Positions 52,141 to 61,444 of a stretch of 64,000 nt of DNA are shown here, in pieces (position 1 is the stretch's first letter; each line of letters starts with the position of its first letter). A program made the translations under genes and the position numbers. The notes beneath the pieces are model-generated. The model was not told the DNA's origin and searched no databases. It was given only the letters and a program-made list of their open reading frames with translations. Source of the stretch: Rhodobacterales bacterium (GTDB lineage Bacteria; Pseudomonadota; Alphaproteobacteria; Rhodobacterales; Rhodobacteraceae); NCBI GenBank assembly GCA_021155205.1, contig JAJNPS010000021.1, positions 368,226-432,225 of the forward strand. The letters run 5' to 3'.

Positions 52141-53484
52141 ATGGCCGGAATTCCGCATGACCACTATGAGCCCAAGACTGACGGCGCGCGCTGGCTGCAT
52201 CGCCGCCTGCCGATCGTCGGGCTGCTCTACGACACGCTGATGATCCCGACACCCAAGAACCTGAACTGGATGTGGATCTGGGGGATCGTGCTGACCTTCT
52301 GTCTGGCGCTGCAGATCGTCACCGGCGTTGTCCTGGCCATGCACTATACTCCGCAAGTCAACATGGCCTTTGCCTCCGTCGAGCACATCATGCGCAACGT
52401 CAACGGCGGCTACATGCTTCGTTATTTGCATGCGAATGGCGCGTCGCTGTTCTTTTTTGCCGTCTACCTGCATATCTTTCGCGGCCTCTACTACGGTTCC
52501 TACAAGGCCCCGCGCGAAGTCACCTGGATCATCGGCATGCTGATCTACCTTTTGATGATGGCGACGGCCTTCATGGGATATGTCCTGCCCTGGGGCCAGA
52601 TGTCGTTCTGGGGGGCCACGGTGATCACGGGCCTGTTCGGGGCAATCCCCGGGATCGGCGAGCCGATCCAGACCTGGCTTCTGGGTGGTCCGGCAGTGGA
52701 CAATCCGACCCTGAACCGTTTTTTCAGCCTCCACTACCTGCTGCCGTTTGTGATTGCGGGACTGGTCATCGTCCATATCTGGGCGTTCCATACCACTGGC
52801 AACAACAACCCCACCGGCGTCGAGGTGCGCCGCGGATCGAAGCAAGAGGCCGGGCGCGACACCCTGCCGTTCTGGCCCTATTTCGTGATCAAGGACCTGT
52901 TTGCGCTGGTCGTGATCCTGGCGGTGTTCTTCGCCGTCGTCGGCTTCATGCCAAATTACCTCGGCGCACCGGAAAACTACATCGAGGCGAACCCGCTGGT
53001 CACACCGAACGAGATTGTGCCGGAATGGTATTTCCTGCCGTTCTACGCGATCCTGCGCGCCTTCACCGGCGATGTCTGGGTGGTGATCGCGGCGAACTGG
53101 CTGTCGTTCGGGATCATCGACGCCAAGTTCTTTGGCGTGATGGCGATGTTTGGCGCGATCGCGGTGATGGCACTGGCACCGTGGCTTGACACATCCTCCG
53201 TCCGGTCGGGCCGCTATCGTCCGATGTTCAAATGGTGGTTTGCGCTGCTGGTCATCGACTTCGTCGTCCTGATGTGGGTCGGCGCGCGCCCGGCCGAGGA
53301 ACCTTATGCCACGATTTCGCTGATCGCTTCGACCTACTGGTTCGCCTATTTCCTGATCATCCTGCCGCTCCTTGGCGTGATCGAGAAACCGCTGCCGCAG
53401 CCCGCGACCATCGAAGACGACTTCAACGCGCACTATGGCAAACCCGACGGTACGCGCAGTGCCTCGGCGCAACCGGCCGAGTGA
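52141..53484 (+). CDS. petB: Cytochrome b of the bc1 complex
   Basis: A 447-residue protein with eight helices. The heme histidines are in helices B and D (LRYLHANGASLFFFAVYLHIFRG and FFSLHYLLPFVIAGLVIVHIWAFH), and the Qo-site PEWY motif is in IVPEWYFLPFYAI. It carries hemes bL and bH and both quinone sites in the inner membrane. Fourteen bases separate it from petC. Confidence 0.98.
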   Translation: MAGIPHDHYEPKTDGARWLHRRLPIVGLLYDTLMIPTPKNLNWMWIWGIVLTFCLALQIVTGVVLAMHYTPQVNMAFASVEHIMRNVNGGYMLRYLHANGASLFFFAVYLHIFRGLYYGSYKAPREVTWIIGMLIYLLMMATAFMGYVLPWGQMSFWGATVITGLFGAIPGIGEPIQTWLLGGPAVDNPTLNRFFSLHYLLPFVIAGLVIVHIWAFHTTGNNNPTGVEVRRGSKQEAGRDTLPFWPYFVIKDLFALVVILAVFFAVVGFMPNYLGAPENYIEANPLVTPNEIVPEWYFLPFYAILRAFTGDVWVVIAANWLSFGIIDAKFFGVMAMFGAIAVMALAPWLDTSSVRSGRYRPMFKWWFALLVIDFVVLMWVGARPAEEPYATISLIASTYWFAYFLIILPLLGVIEKPLPQPATIEDDFNAHYGKPDGTRSASAQPAE

Positions 53485-53498
53485 GAAGGGAACTGGGA

Positions 53499-54374
53499 AT
53501 GTTCAGGAATATCGCAGTTGCAGCCGTTTCAGGATTGGCGCTGACGGGTTTTGGCGCCGTTGCCGCCCGCGCAGAAGTAAAGATCGAGGATACGGCTTTC
53601 GCCCACGAAGGCCCCTTCGGAACCTTTGACCAATTGCAGTTGCAACGGGGACTTCAGGTCTATACCCAGGTGTGTGCGGCCTGCCACGGCATGAAATACG
53701 TGCCGATCCGCACCTTGTCGGACCCAGGCGGGCCGATGCTGCCCGCCGACCAGGTACGCGCCTATGCGACAGCGTTCCCGATCAACGACGAGGACAACAA
53801 CCGCCAGCTGTACGACGTGGCTGCGGGGGCATTCCGCCCGCTGTTGCCCACCGACAACTTTCCTGCCAACACTCTTGCCAAGGCACCCGATCTCAGCCTG
53901 ATGGCCAAGGCGCGGGCAGGGTTCTCGGGACCTTATGGCACCGGCATCAACCAGTTGTTCAAAGGCATGGGTGGGGCCGAATACATCCATGCCATTCTGG
54001 TCGGATACGAAGATCCACCTGCCTGCGCCGCTGATTTTGTTTCTGACGGCTATTACAACAAGGTCTTCATCAATGGGGCAATTCCGGATAGCTGCAAGGA
54101 CGCGGAAGGCAAGTCGACGATCGAGGGGAGCTGGATCGCCATGCCTCCGCCGCTGTCGGATGACATAGTGACCTATGCCGATGGCACCCCCGCGACCGTC
54201 GAACAGATGTCCTTGGATGTGTCGTCGTTCCTGATGTGGGCGGCCGAGCCAAAGCTGCTGGCGCGCAAGGAAGCCGGATTCAGGGCGGTGCTGTTCCTGA
54301 TCGTGCTGGCATCGCTTTTATATCTGACGAACAAGCGCATCTGGTCCGGCGTCAAGGGCAAGAAGAACGCCTGA
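53499..54374 (+). CDS. petC: Cytochrome c1
   Basis: A 291-residue protein: signal peptide to about residue 24, c-type heme motif CAACH at 59-63, and a C-terminal anchor AVLFLIVLASLLYLTNKRIW. It passes electrons from the Rieske protein to soluble cytochrome c. Last gene of petABC, followed by a strong terminator. Confidence 0.98.
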   Translation: MFRNIAVAAVSGLALTGFGAVAARAEVKIEDTAFAHEGPFGTFDQLQLQRGLQVYTQVCAACHGMKYVPIRTLSDPGGPMLPADQVRAYATAFPINDEDNNRQLYDVAAGAFRPLLPTDNFPANTLAKAPDLSLMAKARAGFSGPYGTGINQLFKGMGGAEYIHAILVGYEDPPACAADFVSDGYYNKVFINGAIPDSCKDAEGKSTIEGSWIAMPPPLSDDIVTYADGTPATVEQMSLDVSSFLMWAAEPKLLARKEAGFRAVLFLIVLASLLYLTNKRIWSGVKGKKNA

Positions 54375-54395
54375 CGGCTGCGGGACCATGCCTGC

Positions 54396-54426
54396 AAAAC
54401 CCCCGCCGACCTGGCGGGGGTTTTTC
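54396..54426 (+). terminator. petABC terminator
   Basis: ACCCCCGCC (54399-54407), GACCT loop, GGCGGGGGT (54413-54421), then T5CATTT. It may also serve thiQ on the other strand. Confidence 0.92.
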
Positions 54427-54449
54427 ATTTCGTGGTTCCGGAAAATTGG

Positions 54450-55142
54450 TCAGCCAAGATAGTCGGTCAGGGCGGCGGGCGGATTCGCAAAAAGCCACTC
54501 CGTCGCGACAGGCGCCGCGGCCGTGCCATTTGCCACCAGCACTGTCTGGCCGGCAAACTCGCGCGCGTCGCGGGGATCGTGCGTGACCATCAGCAGCGTG
54601 GCCTGCGTCCTGTCGGCGACATCGGCCACAAGGGTGAGCATGTCGCGCTTCAGCGCCGGGCCTAGGGCGGCAAAGGGTTCATCCAGCAGCAACAGGGGCC
54701 GCGCCCGCAACAGCGCCCGCGCCAGTGCGGCGCGCCCGGCCTGGCCGCCGGACAGTTGCGCCGGTTTGCGTCCGCCGAGGCCCTCCAGCCCTACTCTGGC
54801 AAGGGCCGCCTCCACCCGGTCACGCCCGTCCTGGTCCAGCTTCAGGTCGGGCCGCAGGCCCAGTCCCAGGTTCTGCGCGACGGTCAGATGCGGAAACAGG
54901 TTCTGGTCCTGAAACAGGATGCTGACCGGACGATCCCCCGGCGGCGTCGCGCCAAGATCGCGACCCTGCCACAGGACCGTCCCGGAAACGGGTGCAAAAA
55001 AACCCGCGATGGCGGACAAGAGCGTGGACTTTCCGGCACCTGACGGCCCGATGATCGCAACCCGCGCGCCCGGTGCCACCTCCCAGTCGGCGGTCAGGCG
55101 AAAGTCGTCCTGCGCCAGCACGACGCGGTCAAGATGCAGCAT
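54450..55142 (-). CDS. thiQ: Thiamine ABC transporter ATP-binding protein
   Basis: A 230-residue ATPase: Walker A GPSGAGKS (32-39), FQDQNLFPHLTV, Walker B LLLLDEPFAALGPALK and VTHDPRDA. The signature reads LSGGQAGR instead of LSGGQRQR. It energises ThiBP import. Starts 14 bases inside thiP. Confidence 0.92.
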   Translation of the reverse strand: MLHLDRVVLAQDDFRLTADWEVAPGARVAIIGPSGAGKSTLLSAIAGFFAPVSGTVLWQGRDLGATPPGDRPVSILFQDQNLFPHLTVAQNLGLGLRPDLKLDQDGRDRVEAALARVGLEGLGGRKPAQLSGGQAGRAALARALLRARPLLLLDEPFAALGPALKRDMLTLVADVADRTQATLLMVTHDPRDAREFAGQTVLVANGTAAAPVATEWLFANPPAALTDYLG

Positions 55143-56682
55143 GACGCCCCCCCCGATCACAAATCCAGAACATCGCAAAGCTGAGCATGACCAGCACCAG
55201 TGCCACGCCCGCCGCGGCCTCGATCCGGTAGGCACCGATCAGTTGCTGCACCAGCAAGGGCAATGTCGCCGACCGCTCACCCGCAAACAGCGCGATGACG
55301 CCAAGATCGCCCATCGACAGAGCCGCCGCGATCCCGGCGCCAAATCCCAGGGGCCGGGCCAGCCGTGGCAGGATCAGCCAGCGCCACCGTGCGAGGCCCC
55401 GCAGCCCAAGGCTGTCGGCAAGGCGGCCATAGTCGGCCACCAGCGCCTGCGCTTCGGGCAGCAGCAGCCGATAGACGAACGGCAGCGCCAGTGCTGCGTT
55501 GACCAGAATCGTCACCGGCAGCGCCAGCATGGTCGGCGGCGCAAAGGGCTGCACAATCAGGAACAGCCCCGTCCCCAGCACCAGCCCGGATGCCGCCATC
55601 GGCAACAGGGCGGCCGCGTCGATCATTGCGGCACCCCGTGCCTGCGTTGCCACTGCGACCACCATCACCAGCGCCGCCGTCATCGTGATCGCGGCAGAGA
55701 CCGTCGCCACAAGCATCGACCGTCCCGCAGCTCCGACGACTTCGACGGGCAGTTGCACCAGTCCGGGCAGACCCCGCGCGATCACCGCGCCCAGCGGCAA
55801 GACCAGAAACAGCGCCGCAGCCGCAATGGCACCTGCATCAAGAAGGCCCCGACGCCATCCTGTCGGGCCGGGCAATACGGGCATACGGTCAAGGCCTGCG
55901 CCGAAACCTGTCGCACGCGCAAGAGCAAAGGCGATCCCGGCCGCCGCAAGGCAGATCACGAACTGGACGCCCGCCAGCAGCGCCGCGCGACCGAGATCAA
56001 AATCGAACCGCACCGCCTGATAGATTGCCAGTTCGACCGTCGTTGCCCTTGGCCCGCCGCCAAGCGTCAGCACGACCGCAAAGCTGGTCAGACAGACCAC
56101 GAAAATCACCAGCGCCGCCCCCGGCAGCACGCTTTGCAGCATCGGACGCTCCAGATGCCGCCACAGTTCGGCCGGGCCAAATCCAAGCGATGCCGCCAGG
56201 CGGAACCGTTCCGCCGGGATCGTCTGCCAGCCTTGCAGGATCATCCGCACCGCCAGCGGCATGTTCAGGAACACATGCGCCAGAACGACCCCCTGCAGGC
56301 CATAGACGGACAGCCGGGGCAGTCCGGCGATCTGGCCAAGATCGTTCACGATCCCCGACCGCCCAAAGATCGCCAGCAGCCCAAGCACCGCCACAACGGC
56401 AGGCAGCAGGAACGGCGCGCCCATCAGCGTGATCAGCGCGTTCCGTCCCGGAAACTGCTGCCGGGCCAGCGCGCGCGCGACCGGAATGGCCAAAAGCGTC
56501 GATGCAGCCGCAGACAGCGCCGCCTGCAGGACCGTGAACCGCACCGCCGCCCAGTCTGCAGGCGCCAGCACAAACCCCGTCGCCCGCACGGCAACTGCGA
56601 TCAGCGGTGCCACCACGAGCGCCAGCAGCATGGCCGCCAGCGCCAGCGCGGTCGGGTTCAGCGGGCGAGTGCTGTCTGCCAT
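55129..56682 (-). CDS. thiP: Thiamine ABC transporter permease
   Basis: A 517-residue fused permease with about twelve helices and two EAA loops (GFGPAELWRHLERPML and LRGLARWRWLILPRLARPLG), as in ThiP. It starts 25 bases before the thiB stop and ends inside thiQ, so the operon is tightly coupled. Confidence 0.93.
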   Translation of the reverse strand: MADSTRPLNPTALALAAMLLALVVAPLIAVAVRATGFVLAPADWAAVRFTVLQAALSAAASTLLAIPVARALARQQFPGRNALITLMGAPFLLPAVVAVLGLLAIFGRSGIVNDLGQIAGLPRLSVYGLQGVVLAHVFLNMPLAVRMILQGWQTIPAERFRLAASLGFGPAELWRHLERPMLQSVLPGAALVIFVVCLTSFAVVLTLGGGPRATTVELAIYQAVRFDFDLGRAALLAGVQFVICLAAAGIAFALARATGFGAGLDRMPVLPGPTGWRRGLLDAGAIAAAALFLVLPLGAVIARGLPGLVQLPVEVVGAAGRSMLVATVSAAITMTAALVMVVAVATQARGAAMIDAAALLPMAASGLVLGTGLFLIVQPFAPPTMLALPVTILVNAALALPFVYRLLLPEAQALVADYGRLADSLGLRGLARWRWLILPRLARPLGFGAGIAAALSMGDLGVIALFAGERSATLPLLVQQLIGAYRIEAAAGVALVLVMLSFAMFWICDRGGRHAAS

Positions 56683-57641
56683 TCGGTCAATGCCTCATCC
56701 CGCACGGCCATCGCCTCGGCCGGTGCCATCAGCAGCGACCTTGCCGGGCGAAAGCTGTCGAAACCGTCGGGCAATCCGCCGGCCGGCGTCACCGCCGGAT
56801 ACATCCAGTTGGTCTGCGGGATCACCGACTGGAATGCATCCGACTGCATGAAGGCCAGAAACTGATCCGCCAGCGCGGGCTGGTCGGTGGCCGCCAGTTT
56901 TCCCGCCACCTCGACCTGCAGATAGTTGCCTTCGTCAAACAGAGCTGCGGCCTTGGTGGCGTCGCCTTCGGCAATCAGGTGATAGGCGGGCGATGTCGTA
57001 TAGCTCAGCACCATGTCCGCCTCGCCCGCAAGAAACAGCCCATAAGCCTCGGACCAGCCGGGCGTCACGGTCACGATATTGTCGGCAAGGGCCGCCCAGA
57101 CCTCGCCCGCACGGTCCCCGTATGCCGCCTTGACCCAAAGCAACAGGCCAAGGCCGGGGGTAGAGGCGCGGGGATCCTGAATGATGATCTTCAGATCGCT
57201 TGCCGCCAGCGCCTCGAACGAGGTCGGCGGGCTGGCCAGTCGTGTCTTGTCATAGACGAATGCAAACCAGCCCCAGTCAAAGGGCAGGAACAGCGGATCG
57301 TCGAAGGCCACCGGCAGGTCGGTCGCCGCCGCCAGCCCATGCGGGGCAAAAAGCCCGGTCGCCGCGGCGGCGGCCGTCAGGCTGGTATCCAGGCCAAGGA
57401 CGACATCCGCGTCGGATGCCGCCCCTTCCAGCCGCACCCGCGCCAGAAGGGCGGCACCATCGCCTGCGCCGATGAATTGCAGATCGCAGCCGCAGGTGGC
57501 CTCGAACGCCTTTTCCACCGCAGGGCCGGGACCCCATTCCGAGACAAAGCTGTCATAGGTCAGGACTGTAAGAACGGGTGTCTCCGCCAGCGCAGGGGGC
57601 GCGATGGTGACAAGGCCCGCAACAAGGAGCTGTATTTTCAT
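56658..57641 (-). CDS. thiB: Thiamine ABC transporter binding protein
   Basis: A 327-residue periplasmic protein with a signal to about residue 19 (IAPPALAE), then VLTVLTYDSFVSEWGPGPAVEKAFE, typical of ThiB/TbpA, and TTSPAYHLIAEGD. It binds thiamine, TMP or TPP. ATG 57641 follows GGAGAGA. First gene of thiBPQ under a TPP riboswitch. Confidence 0.95.
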   Translation of the reverse strand: MKIQLLVAGLVTIAPPALAETPVLTVLTYDSFVSEWGPGPAVEKAFEATCGCDLQFIGAGDGAALLARVRLEGAASDADVVLGLDTSLTAAAAATGLFAPHGLAAATDLPVAFDDPLFLPFDWGWFAFVYDKTRLASPPTSFEALAASDLKIIIQDPRASTPGLGLLLWVKAAYGDRAGEVWAALADNIVTVTPGWSEAYGLFLAGEADMVLSYTTSPAYHLIAEGDATKAAALFDEGNYLQVEVAGKLAATDQPALADQFLAFMQSDAFQSVIPQTNWMYPAVTPAGGLPDGFDSFRPARSLLMAPAEAMAVRDEALTEWQTALAR

Positions 57642-57687
57642 AGGTCTCTCCATGGTGCGACGAACGGTCGGGGATGGATTGAACCCA

Positions 57688-57776
57688 TGCACCTTCCCTC
57701 CGCCGGTATGATCCGGTTCAGGTTCGACGGGTTCGCATCACTGCATCTCAGCCGGTCAGGGCACCCCGAGGTACAT
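57688..57776 (-). promoter_or_regulatory. TPP (THI) riboswitch of thiBPQ
   Basis: On the minus strand the conserved elements occur in order: CGGGGTGCCC, GGCTGAGATG, GAACCCGTCGAACCTGA and CCGGATCATACCGGCGGAGGGA. The aptamer ends about 45 bp before thiB, which leaves room for start-site sequestration rather than a long terminator. Thiamine pyrophosphate should switch the operon off. Confidence 0.95.
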
Positions 57777-57872
57777 CCCACAATAGTCGCGGTCGCGATG
57801 CGCGCAAGATCAAACAGGAACGCCCGGCCAAGGCGGCCCGGGCGTCTTGTGCCGTTCAGGTGCAGGCCGGTT

Positions 57873-58886
57873 TCAGTCGCGGTGCGCCACGGACGCCGCG
57901 TCGTTGCCCCGCGTTTTCCACAGCGAATAGAAGATGCCTGCCGCAATGATCCCGAAGGTGATCCCCAGCGACAGATACGGGTCGAACTTGCCGAAGAAGT
58001 AGCTGTAAAAGCCCTTCAACCCGATGAACACCAGCACAATCGCCAGGGCATAGTGCAGGTAGTGGAAACGGTGCACCAGTGCCGCAAGCGCAAAGTAAAG
58101 CGCGCGCAGGCCAAGGATCGCCATGATGTTGGCGGTGTAGACGATGAAGGTGTCGGTGGTGATGAGGAAGATCGCAGGCACCGAATCGACTGCAAAGATC
58201 ACATCTGCAAAGTTGATCACGATCAGCGCCACGAACAGCGGTGTGGCAAAAAGCGCCTTCTTGTTCGTATCCGGATGCGGCAGGCGCACAAAGAACTTTT
58301 GACCATGCAGTTCTTTGGTCACGTTCATGAACCGTGACACCAGTCCGACCATCGGATTCTTCGAAACGTCGGTCTCGTTTTCCGTGGTCATCAGCATTCT
58401 GATCCCGGTAAAGATCAGGAACGCCGCAAAGACCAGCGTCATCCAGTTGTAGTTCGCGATCAGTTCGGCACCGATTGCGATCATGATGCCGCGCAGAACG
58501 ATGACGCCGATGATGCCCCAGACAAGCGCCCGGTACTGGTATTTGCGCGGGATGGCGAAAAAGGTGAAAATCAGCGAGATGACAAAGACGTTGTCGATCG
58601 AAAGGACCTTCTCGATCAGGTAGCCCTGAAAATACGCGGCAACGGGATTGGTCCCGTCGGAGGTGACGAGGGTACCGTTCGACCAGGCCCACCAGATGTA
58701 ACCGCCATAGGCAATCGCGATCATGATGTAGAAGGCCGAAAGTTTCAGGCTTTCGGCAACGCCAATTTCATGATCGTCCTTGTTCAGCACGCCGAGGTCG
58801 AACACCATGAGCGTGACCACGACTGTCAAAAAGGCAAGCCACATCCACAGTGGTTTGCCCAAAAAGAGTAAAAACAGGAATTCCAT
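57873..58886 (-). CDS. TerC-family membrane protein
   Basis: A 337-residue protein with about nine helices and two copies of the TerC acidic motif (EKVLSIDNVFVISLIF and FADVIFAVDSVPAIFLIT), whose Asp residues in helices resemble a metal-ion route. Relatives Alx and MeeF-type proteins export manganese or load metalloenzymes; tellurite resistance is an older label. Which metal is used here is unknown. Confidence 0.9.
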   Translation of the reverse strand: MEFLFLLFLGKPLWMWLAFLTVVVTLMVFDLGVLNKDDHEIGVAESLKLSAFYIMIAIAYGGYIWWAWSNGTLVTSDGTNPVAAYFQGYLIEKVLSIDNVFVISLIFTFFAIPRKYQYRALVWGIIGVIVLRGIMIAIGAELIANYNWMTLVFAAFLIFTGIRMLMTTENETDVSKNPMVGLVSRFMNVTKELHGQKFFVRLPHPDTNKKALFATPLFVALIVINFADVIFAVDSVPAIFLITTDTFIVYTANIMAILGLRALYFALAALVHRFHYLHYALAIVLVFIGLKGFYSYFFGKFDPYLSLGITFGIIAAGIFYSLWKTRGNDAASVAHRD

Positions 58887-59190
58887 CCCTCTGGCCTCAT
58901 ATATTGGCGTCGAGAGGTCAGCCTTGTCAGGGGCAGAGTGCCGGGCATGACATCGAGCGCGAGTTCTCGATGCGGTCCGACATCACAGCGAATGCCGTCA
59001 GAGGGGCCCGGCCCGCCCCAGTGACATGGGTCGGCGCCGGGGTGTTTCAACCCCCGGTGCCGCAGAAAATTCACGTCGCCGGGAGCCTACGACCCGACTC
59101 TGTGGATTTTTCGCCGCTTTGGAGGCTCGCGGCACTTGTGGCAAGGGCCGGGGCACTTGTATGCCCGGCAGGCAATCGGAGTGCACCGGC
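58887..59190. other. Structured intergenic region, terC / aroC
   Basis: The 304 bp between divergent genes hold no ORF. On either strand 59032-59064 folds into a strong hairpin (CGGCGCCGGGG with CCCCGGTGCCG), and 58962-58978 gives ATCGAG/CTCGAT. Many terC genes carry a manganese-sensing yybP-ykoY leader; I looked and do not find its GGGGAGUAG signature, so this is only a structured leader of unknown type. Confidence 0.35.
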
Positions 59191-60291
59191 ATGAGCATGA
59201 ACACCTTTGGCCACCTCTTCCGCGTCACCACCTGGGGCGAAAGCCATGGGCCTGCCATCGGCTGCACCGTGGATGGCTGTCCGCCCGGCGTGGCGCTGTC
59301 CGAGGGCGATCTGCAGCCTTGGCTGGATGCGCGCAGGCCCGGACAGTCGAAATACACCACCCAGCGGCAGGAGGCGGACCAGGTCCGCATTCTGTCGGGC
59401 GTGTTTCAGGGCCTGACGACCGGCACCCCGATCCAGCTGATGATCGACAATACCGACCAGCGGTCCAAGGACTATTCCGACATCGCGCAGGCGTTCCGGC
59501 CGGGGCATGCGGATATCACCTATCACCAGAAATACGGGGTGCGGGATTTTCGCGGCGGCGGGCGTTCAAGCGCGCGAGAGACGGCGGCGCGGGTCGCGGC
59601 GGGGGGTGTGGCGCGGGCGGTGCTGGCGTCGATGCTGCCAGGTCTGCGGATCACGGGGTATATGGTGCAGATGGGGACGCATGGGATTGACCGCGCGCGG
59701 CTCGATCCGGGTGTGATCCGCGACAATCCTTTCTGGTGTCCCGACCCGGTCGCGGCGGCGGAATGGGCGGCGTATCTGGAGGGGGTGCGGCTTGCGCATA
59801 ACTCCGTCGGCGCGGTGATCGAGGTTGTGGCGACGGGGGTACCTGCAGGTCTGGGGGCGCCGCTGTACGGGAAACTGGACGCGGACCTTGCCGCCGGGAT
59901 GATGTCGATCAACGCGGTCAAGGCGGTGGAGATCGGCGACGGAATGGCGGTGGCGGCGCTGACCGGGGTGGAGAACGCAGATGAAATCCGCATGGGGCCG
60001 CAAGGCCCCGAATACCTGTCCAACCATGCCGGGGGGATCCTGGGGGGCATCTCGACCGGGCAGCCTTTGGTCTGCCGTTTCGCGGTCAAGCCGACCTCGT
60101 CGATCCTGACGCCGCGCCAGACCGTGACGGCGGCGGGAGGAGAGGTGGACCTGATCACCAAGGGACGGCACGATCCCTGCGTGGGGATCAGGGCGGTGCC
60201 GGTCGGCGAGGCGATGATGGCGTGTGTTTTGCTGGATCATGTGTTGCGGGATCGGGGACAGACGGGGGGTGCGAGGGGGGTCGTGGGGTAG
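59191..60291 (+). CDS. aroC: Chorismate synthase
   Basis: A 366-residue FMN-dependent enzyme, last step of the shikimate pathway. Signatures: GESHGPAIGCTVDGCPPG, RRPGQSKYTTQRQE and the DFRGGGRSSARETAARV active-site block. ATG 59191 is used; ATG 59197 is two codons on. The C-terminus (TGGARGVVG) is near the usual end. Confidence 0.97.
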   Translation: MSMNTFGHLFRVTTWGESHGPAIGCTVDGCPPGVALSEGDLQPWLDARRPGQSKYTTQRQEADQVRILSGVFQGLTTGTPIQLMIDNTDQRSKDYSDIAQAFRPGHADITYHQKYGVRDFRGGGRSSARETAARVAAGGVARAVLASMLPGLRITGYMVQMGTHGIDRARLDPGVIRDNPFWCPDPVAAAEWAAYLEGVRLAHNSVGAVIEVVATGVPAGLGAPLYGKLDADLAAGMMSINAVKAVEIGDGMAVAALTGVENADEIRMGPQGPEYLSNHAGGILGGISTGQPLVCRFAVKPTSSILTPRQTVTAAGGEVDLITKGRHDPCVGIRAVPVGEAMMACVLLDHVLRDRGQTGGARGVVG

Positions 60292-60384
60292 GGTGTCCCA
60301 GTCGGGACGGAAGTTTTGTTTCTGAAAGTCAATGGGTTGTAGTGATGGCTTTAGGGGGTTTTGTTAAGGTTTGGGGTTTGCAGG

Positions 60385-60525
60385 GTGGGTTTCGCCTTCA
60401 CTGTGCGGGGGGCGGAGCGCGCGGCGGCACCGGGCAAACTGCGACGCAACGCGCCGGACGCGATCCCCGTGGCGATCATCGGGCGGCTGGCAGTGGTGCG
60501 CAACCATGCGGGGGCGGGGTGGTGA
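60385..60525 (+). pseudogene. Central remnant of a TacT-like GNAT acetyltransferase
   Basis: The frame 60385-60525 reads VGFAFTVRGAERAAAPGKLR, then RNAPDAIPVAIIGRLAVVRN and HAGAGW-stop. APGKLRRNxPDxIPVxxxGRLAV matches the acetyl-CoA-site region of TacT-type GNAT toxins. The GxGxGxx loop is broken right after HAGAG by a stop, and both ends of the gene are missing. No antitoxin remnant is recognised. Family call is from motif memory. Confidence 0.55.
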
Positions 60526-60599
60526 GGGCAACTCGACCGGGTACGAAAATCACCAAGAAAACAAGATCGTAAAGTGGGATGTGAGTCTAGGTGACCGAC

Positions 60600-60650
60600 A
60601 GAAAAGCGAGAGGATGGCCGACGCTTCTGACTGCGTCGGACAGACTCCGG
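60600..60650. repeat. 51-bp dispersed repeat, copy 2
   Basis: 47 of 51 identical to 42940-42990. Here CCGACGC and GCGTCGG form a perfect 7-bp stem around eight bases. It ends five bases from the stop codon of the minus-strand phosphatase gene, so it may lie in its 3' end. Confidence 0.8.
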
Positions 60651-60655
60651 GCGCT

Positions 60656-61444
60656 TCAGGCCCCCGTGATGGTCTTGCGGAAGGGTTCTGCCAGATGGTC
60701 GTTCGACGCGATCACGTGGCCCGTGACCAAGGGATCGCCCGGGCCGACGCCGCCCACGATACCGCCCGCCTCGCGCACCAAGAGGATGCCCGCCGCAATG
60801 TCCCAGGCCTGCAGCTCGCGCTCCCAGTACCCGTCGAACCGTCCCGCCGCAACGTAAGCCAGGTCCAGTGCCGCCGACCCCCAGCGCCTGAGGCCCGCAC
60901 AGACCGGCATCAGCCGTGACAGGTCCTGCATCATCAAGGGCAGCGTCGCCTTGGCCCCGAACGGCACGCCCGTGGCAAAGACCGCCTCCGACATCACCTT
61001 GCGCCCCGACACGCGCATCCGCTTGCTGTCGTTCAGCCAGCAGCCGGCCCCCTTTTCCGCCCAGAACATCTCGTCCTTGGCCGGGTCGTAGACCACGCCC
61101 GACACGATCTCGCCCTTGTGCTCCAGCGCGATGGAGATCGCCCAATGCGGCATCCCGTGCAGAAAGTTCGTGGTGCCGTCCAGGGGGTCCACGATCCAGC
61201 GCCGCGTCGGGTCCTCGCCCGCCGTCGCCCCGGTCTCCTCGCCCACCCAGCCATAGGTCGGCCGCGCCTCCATCAGGTCGGTCTTGATGATCCGCTCTGC
61301 CTCGCGGTCGGCCTTGGACACGAAATCGCCCGGTCCCTTGGTCGACACCTGCAGGTTTTCCACCTCGCGGAAATCCTTGACGAGGCTGCGCGCGGCCTTG
61401 CGCGCGGTCTTCATCATAAGGTTCAGGTTGGCACTGGTCTGCAT
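60656..61444 (-). CDS. Inositol-1-monophosphatase family protein (SuhB-like)
   Basis: A 262-residue Mg-dependent phosphatase: GEE at 68-70, DPLDGTTNFLHG (Asp86, Asp89) and QAWDIAAGILLVREAGG near 215. DPLDGTTNF places it with true inositol monophosphatases/SuhB, unlike the CysQ-like gene at 12747. SuhB proteins also bind NusA in rRNA antitermination; whether this one does is unknown. Confidence 0.92.
   Translation of the reverse strand: MQTSANLNLMMKTARKAARSLVKDFREVENLQVSTKGPGDFVSKADREAERIIKTDLMEARPTYGWVGEETGATAGEDPTRRWIVDPLDGTTNFLHGMPHWAISIALEHKGEIVSGVVYDPAKDEMFWAEKGAGCWLNDSKRMRVSGRKVMSEAVFATGVPFGAKATLPLMMQDLSRLMPVCAGLRRWGSAALDLAYVAAGRFDGYWERELQAWDIAAGILLVREAGGIVGGVGPGDPLVTGHVIASNDHLAEPFRKTITGA

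Larger units (their letters stand above)
60292..60655. other. Intergenic region with gene remnants
   Basis: The 364 bp between convergent aroC and the phosphatase gene hold no intact gene. They hold the acetyltransferase remnant at 60385 and the 51-bp repeat at 60600, so it is a small accumulation of debris. No terminator with a clear T-run is seen for aroC. Confidence 0.6.

Noticed and set aside
54919..56865. 648-codon plus-strand frame opposite thiP
   Set aside because: Almost only charged and Gln/His residues; thiP has clear permease helices and coupling.
58887..59131. yybP-ykoY manganese riboswitch before terC
   Set aside because: The conserved GGGGAGUAG and partner loops are absent.
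60600..60910. Frame starting ATGGCCGAC in the 51-bp repeat and running over the phosphatase gene
   Set aside because: Beyond the repeat it is antisense to a conserved enzyme, and the other copy's frame ends after 24 codons with a different sequence.
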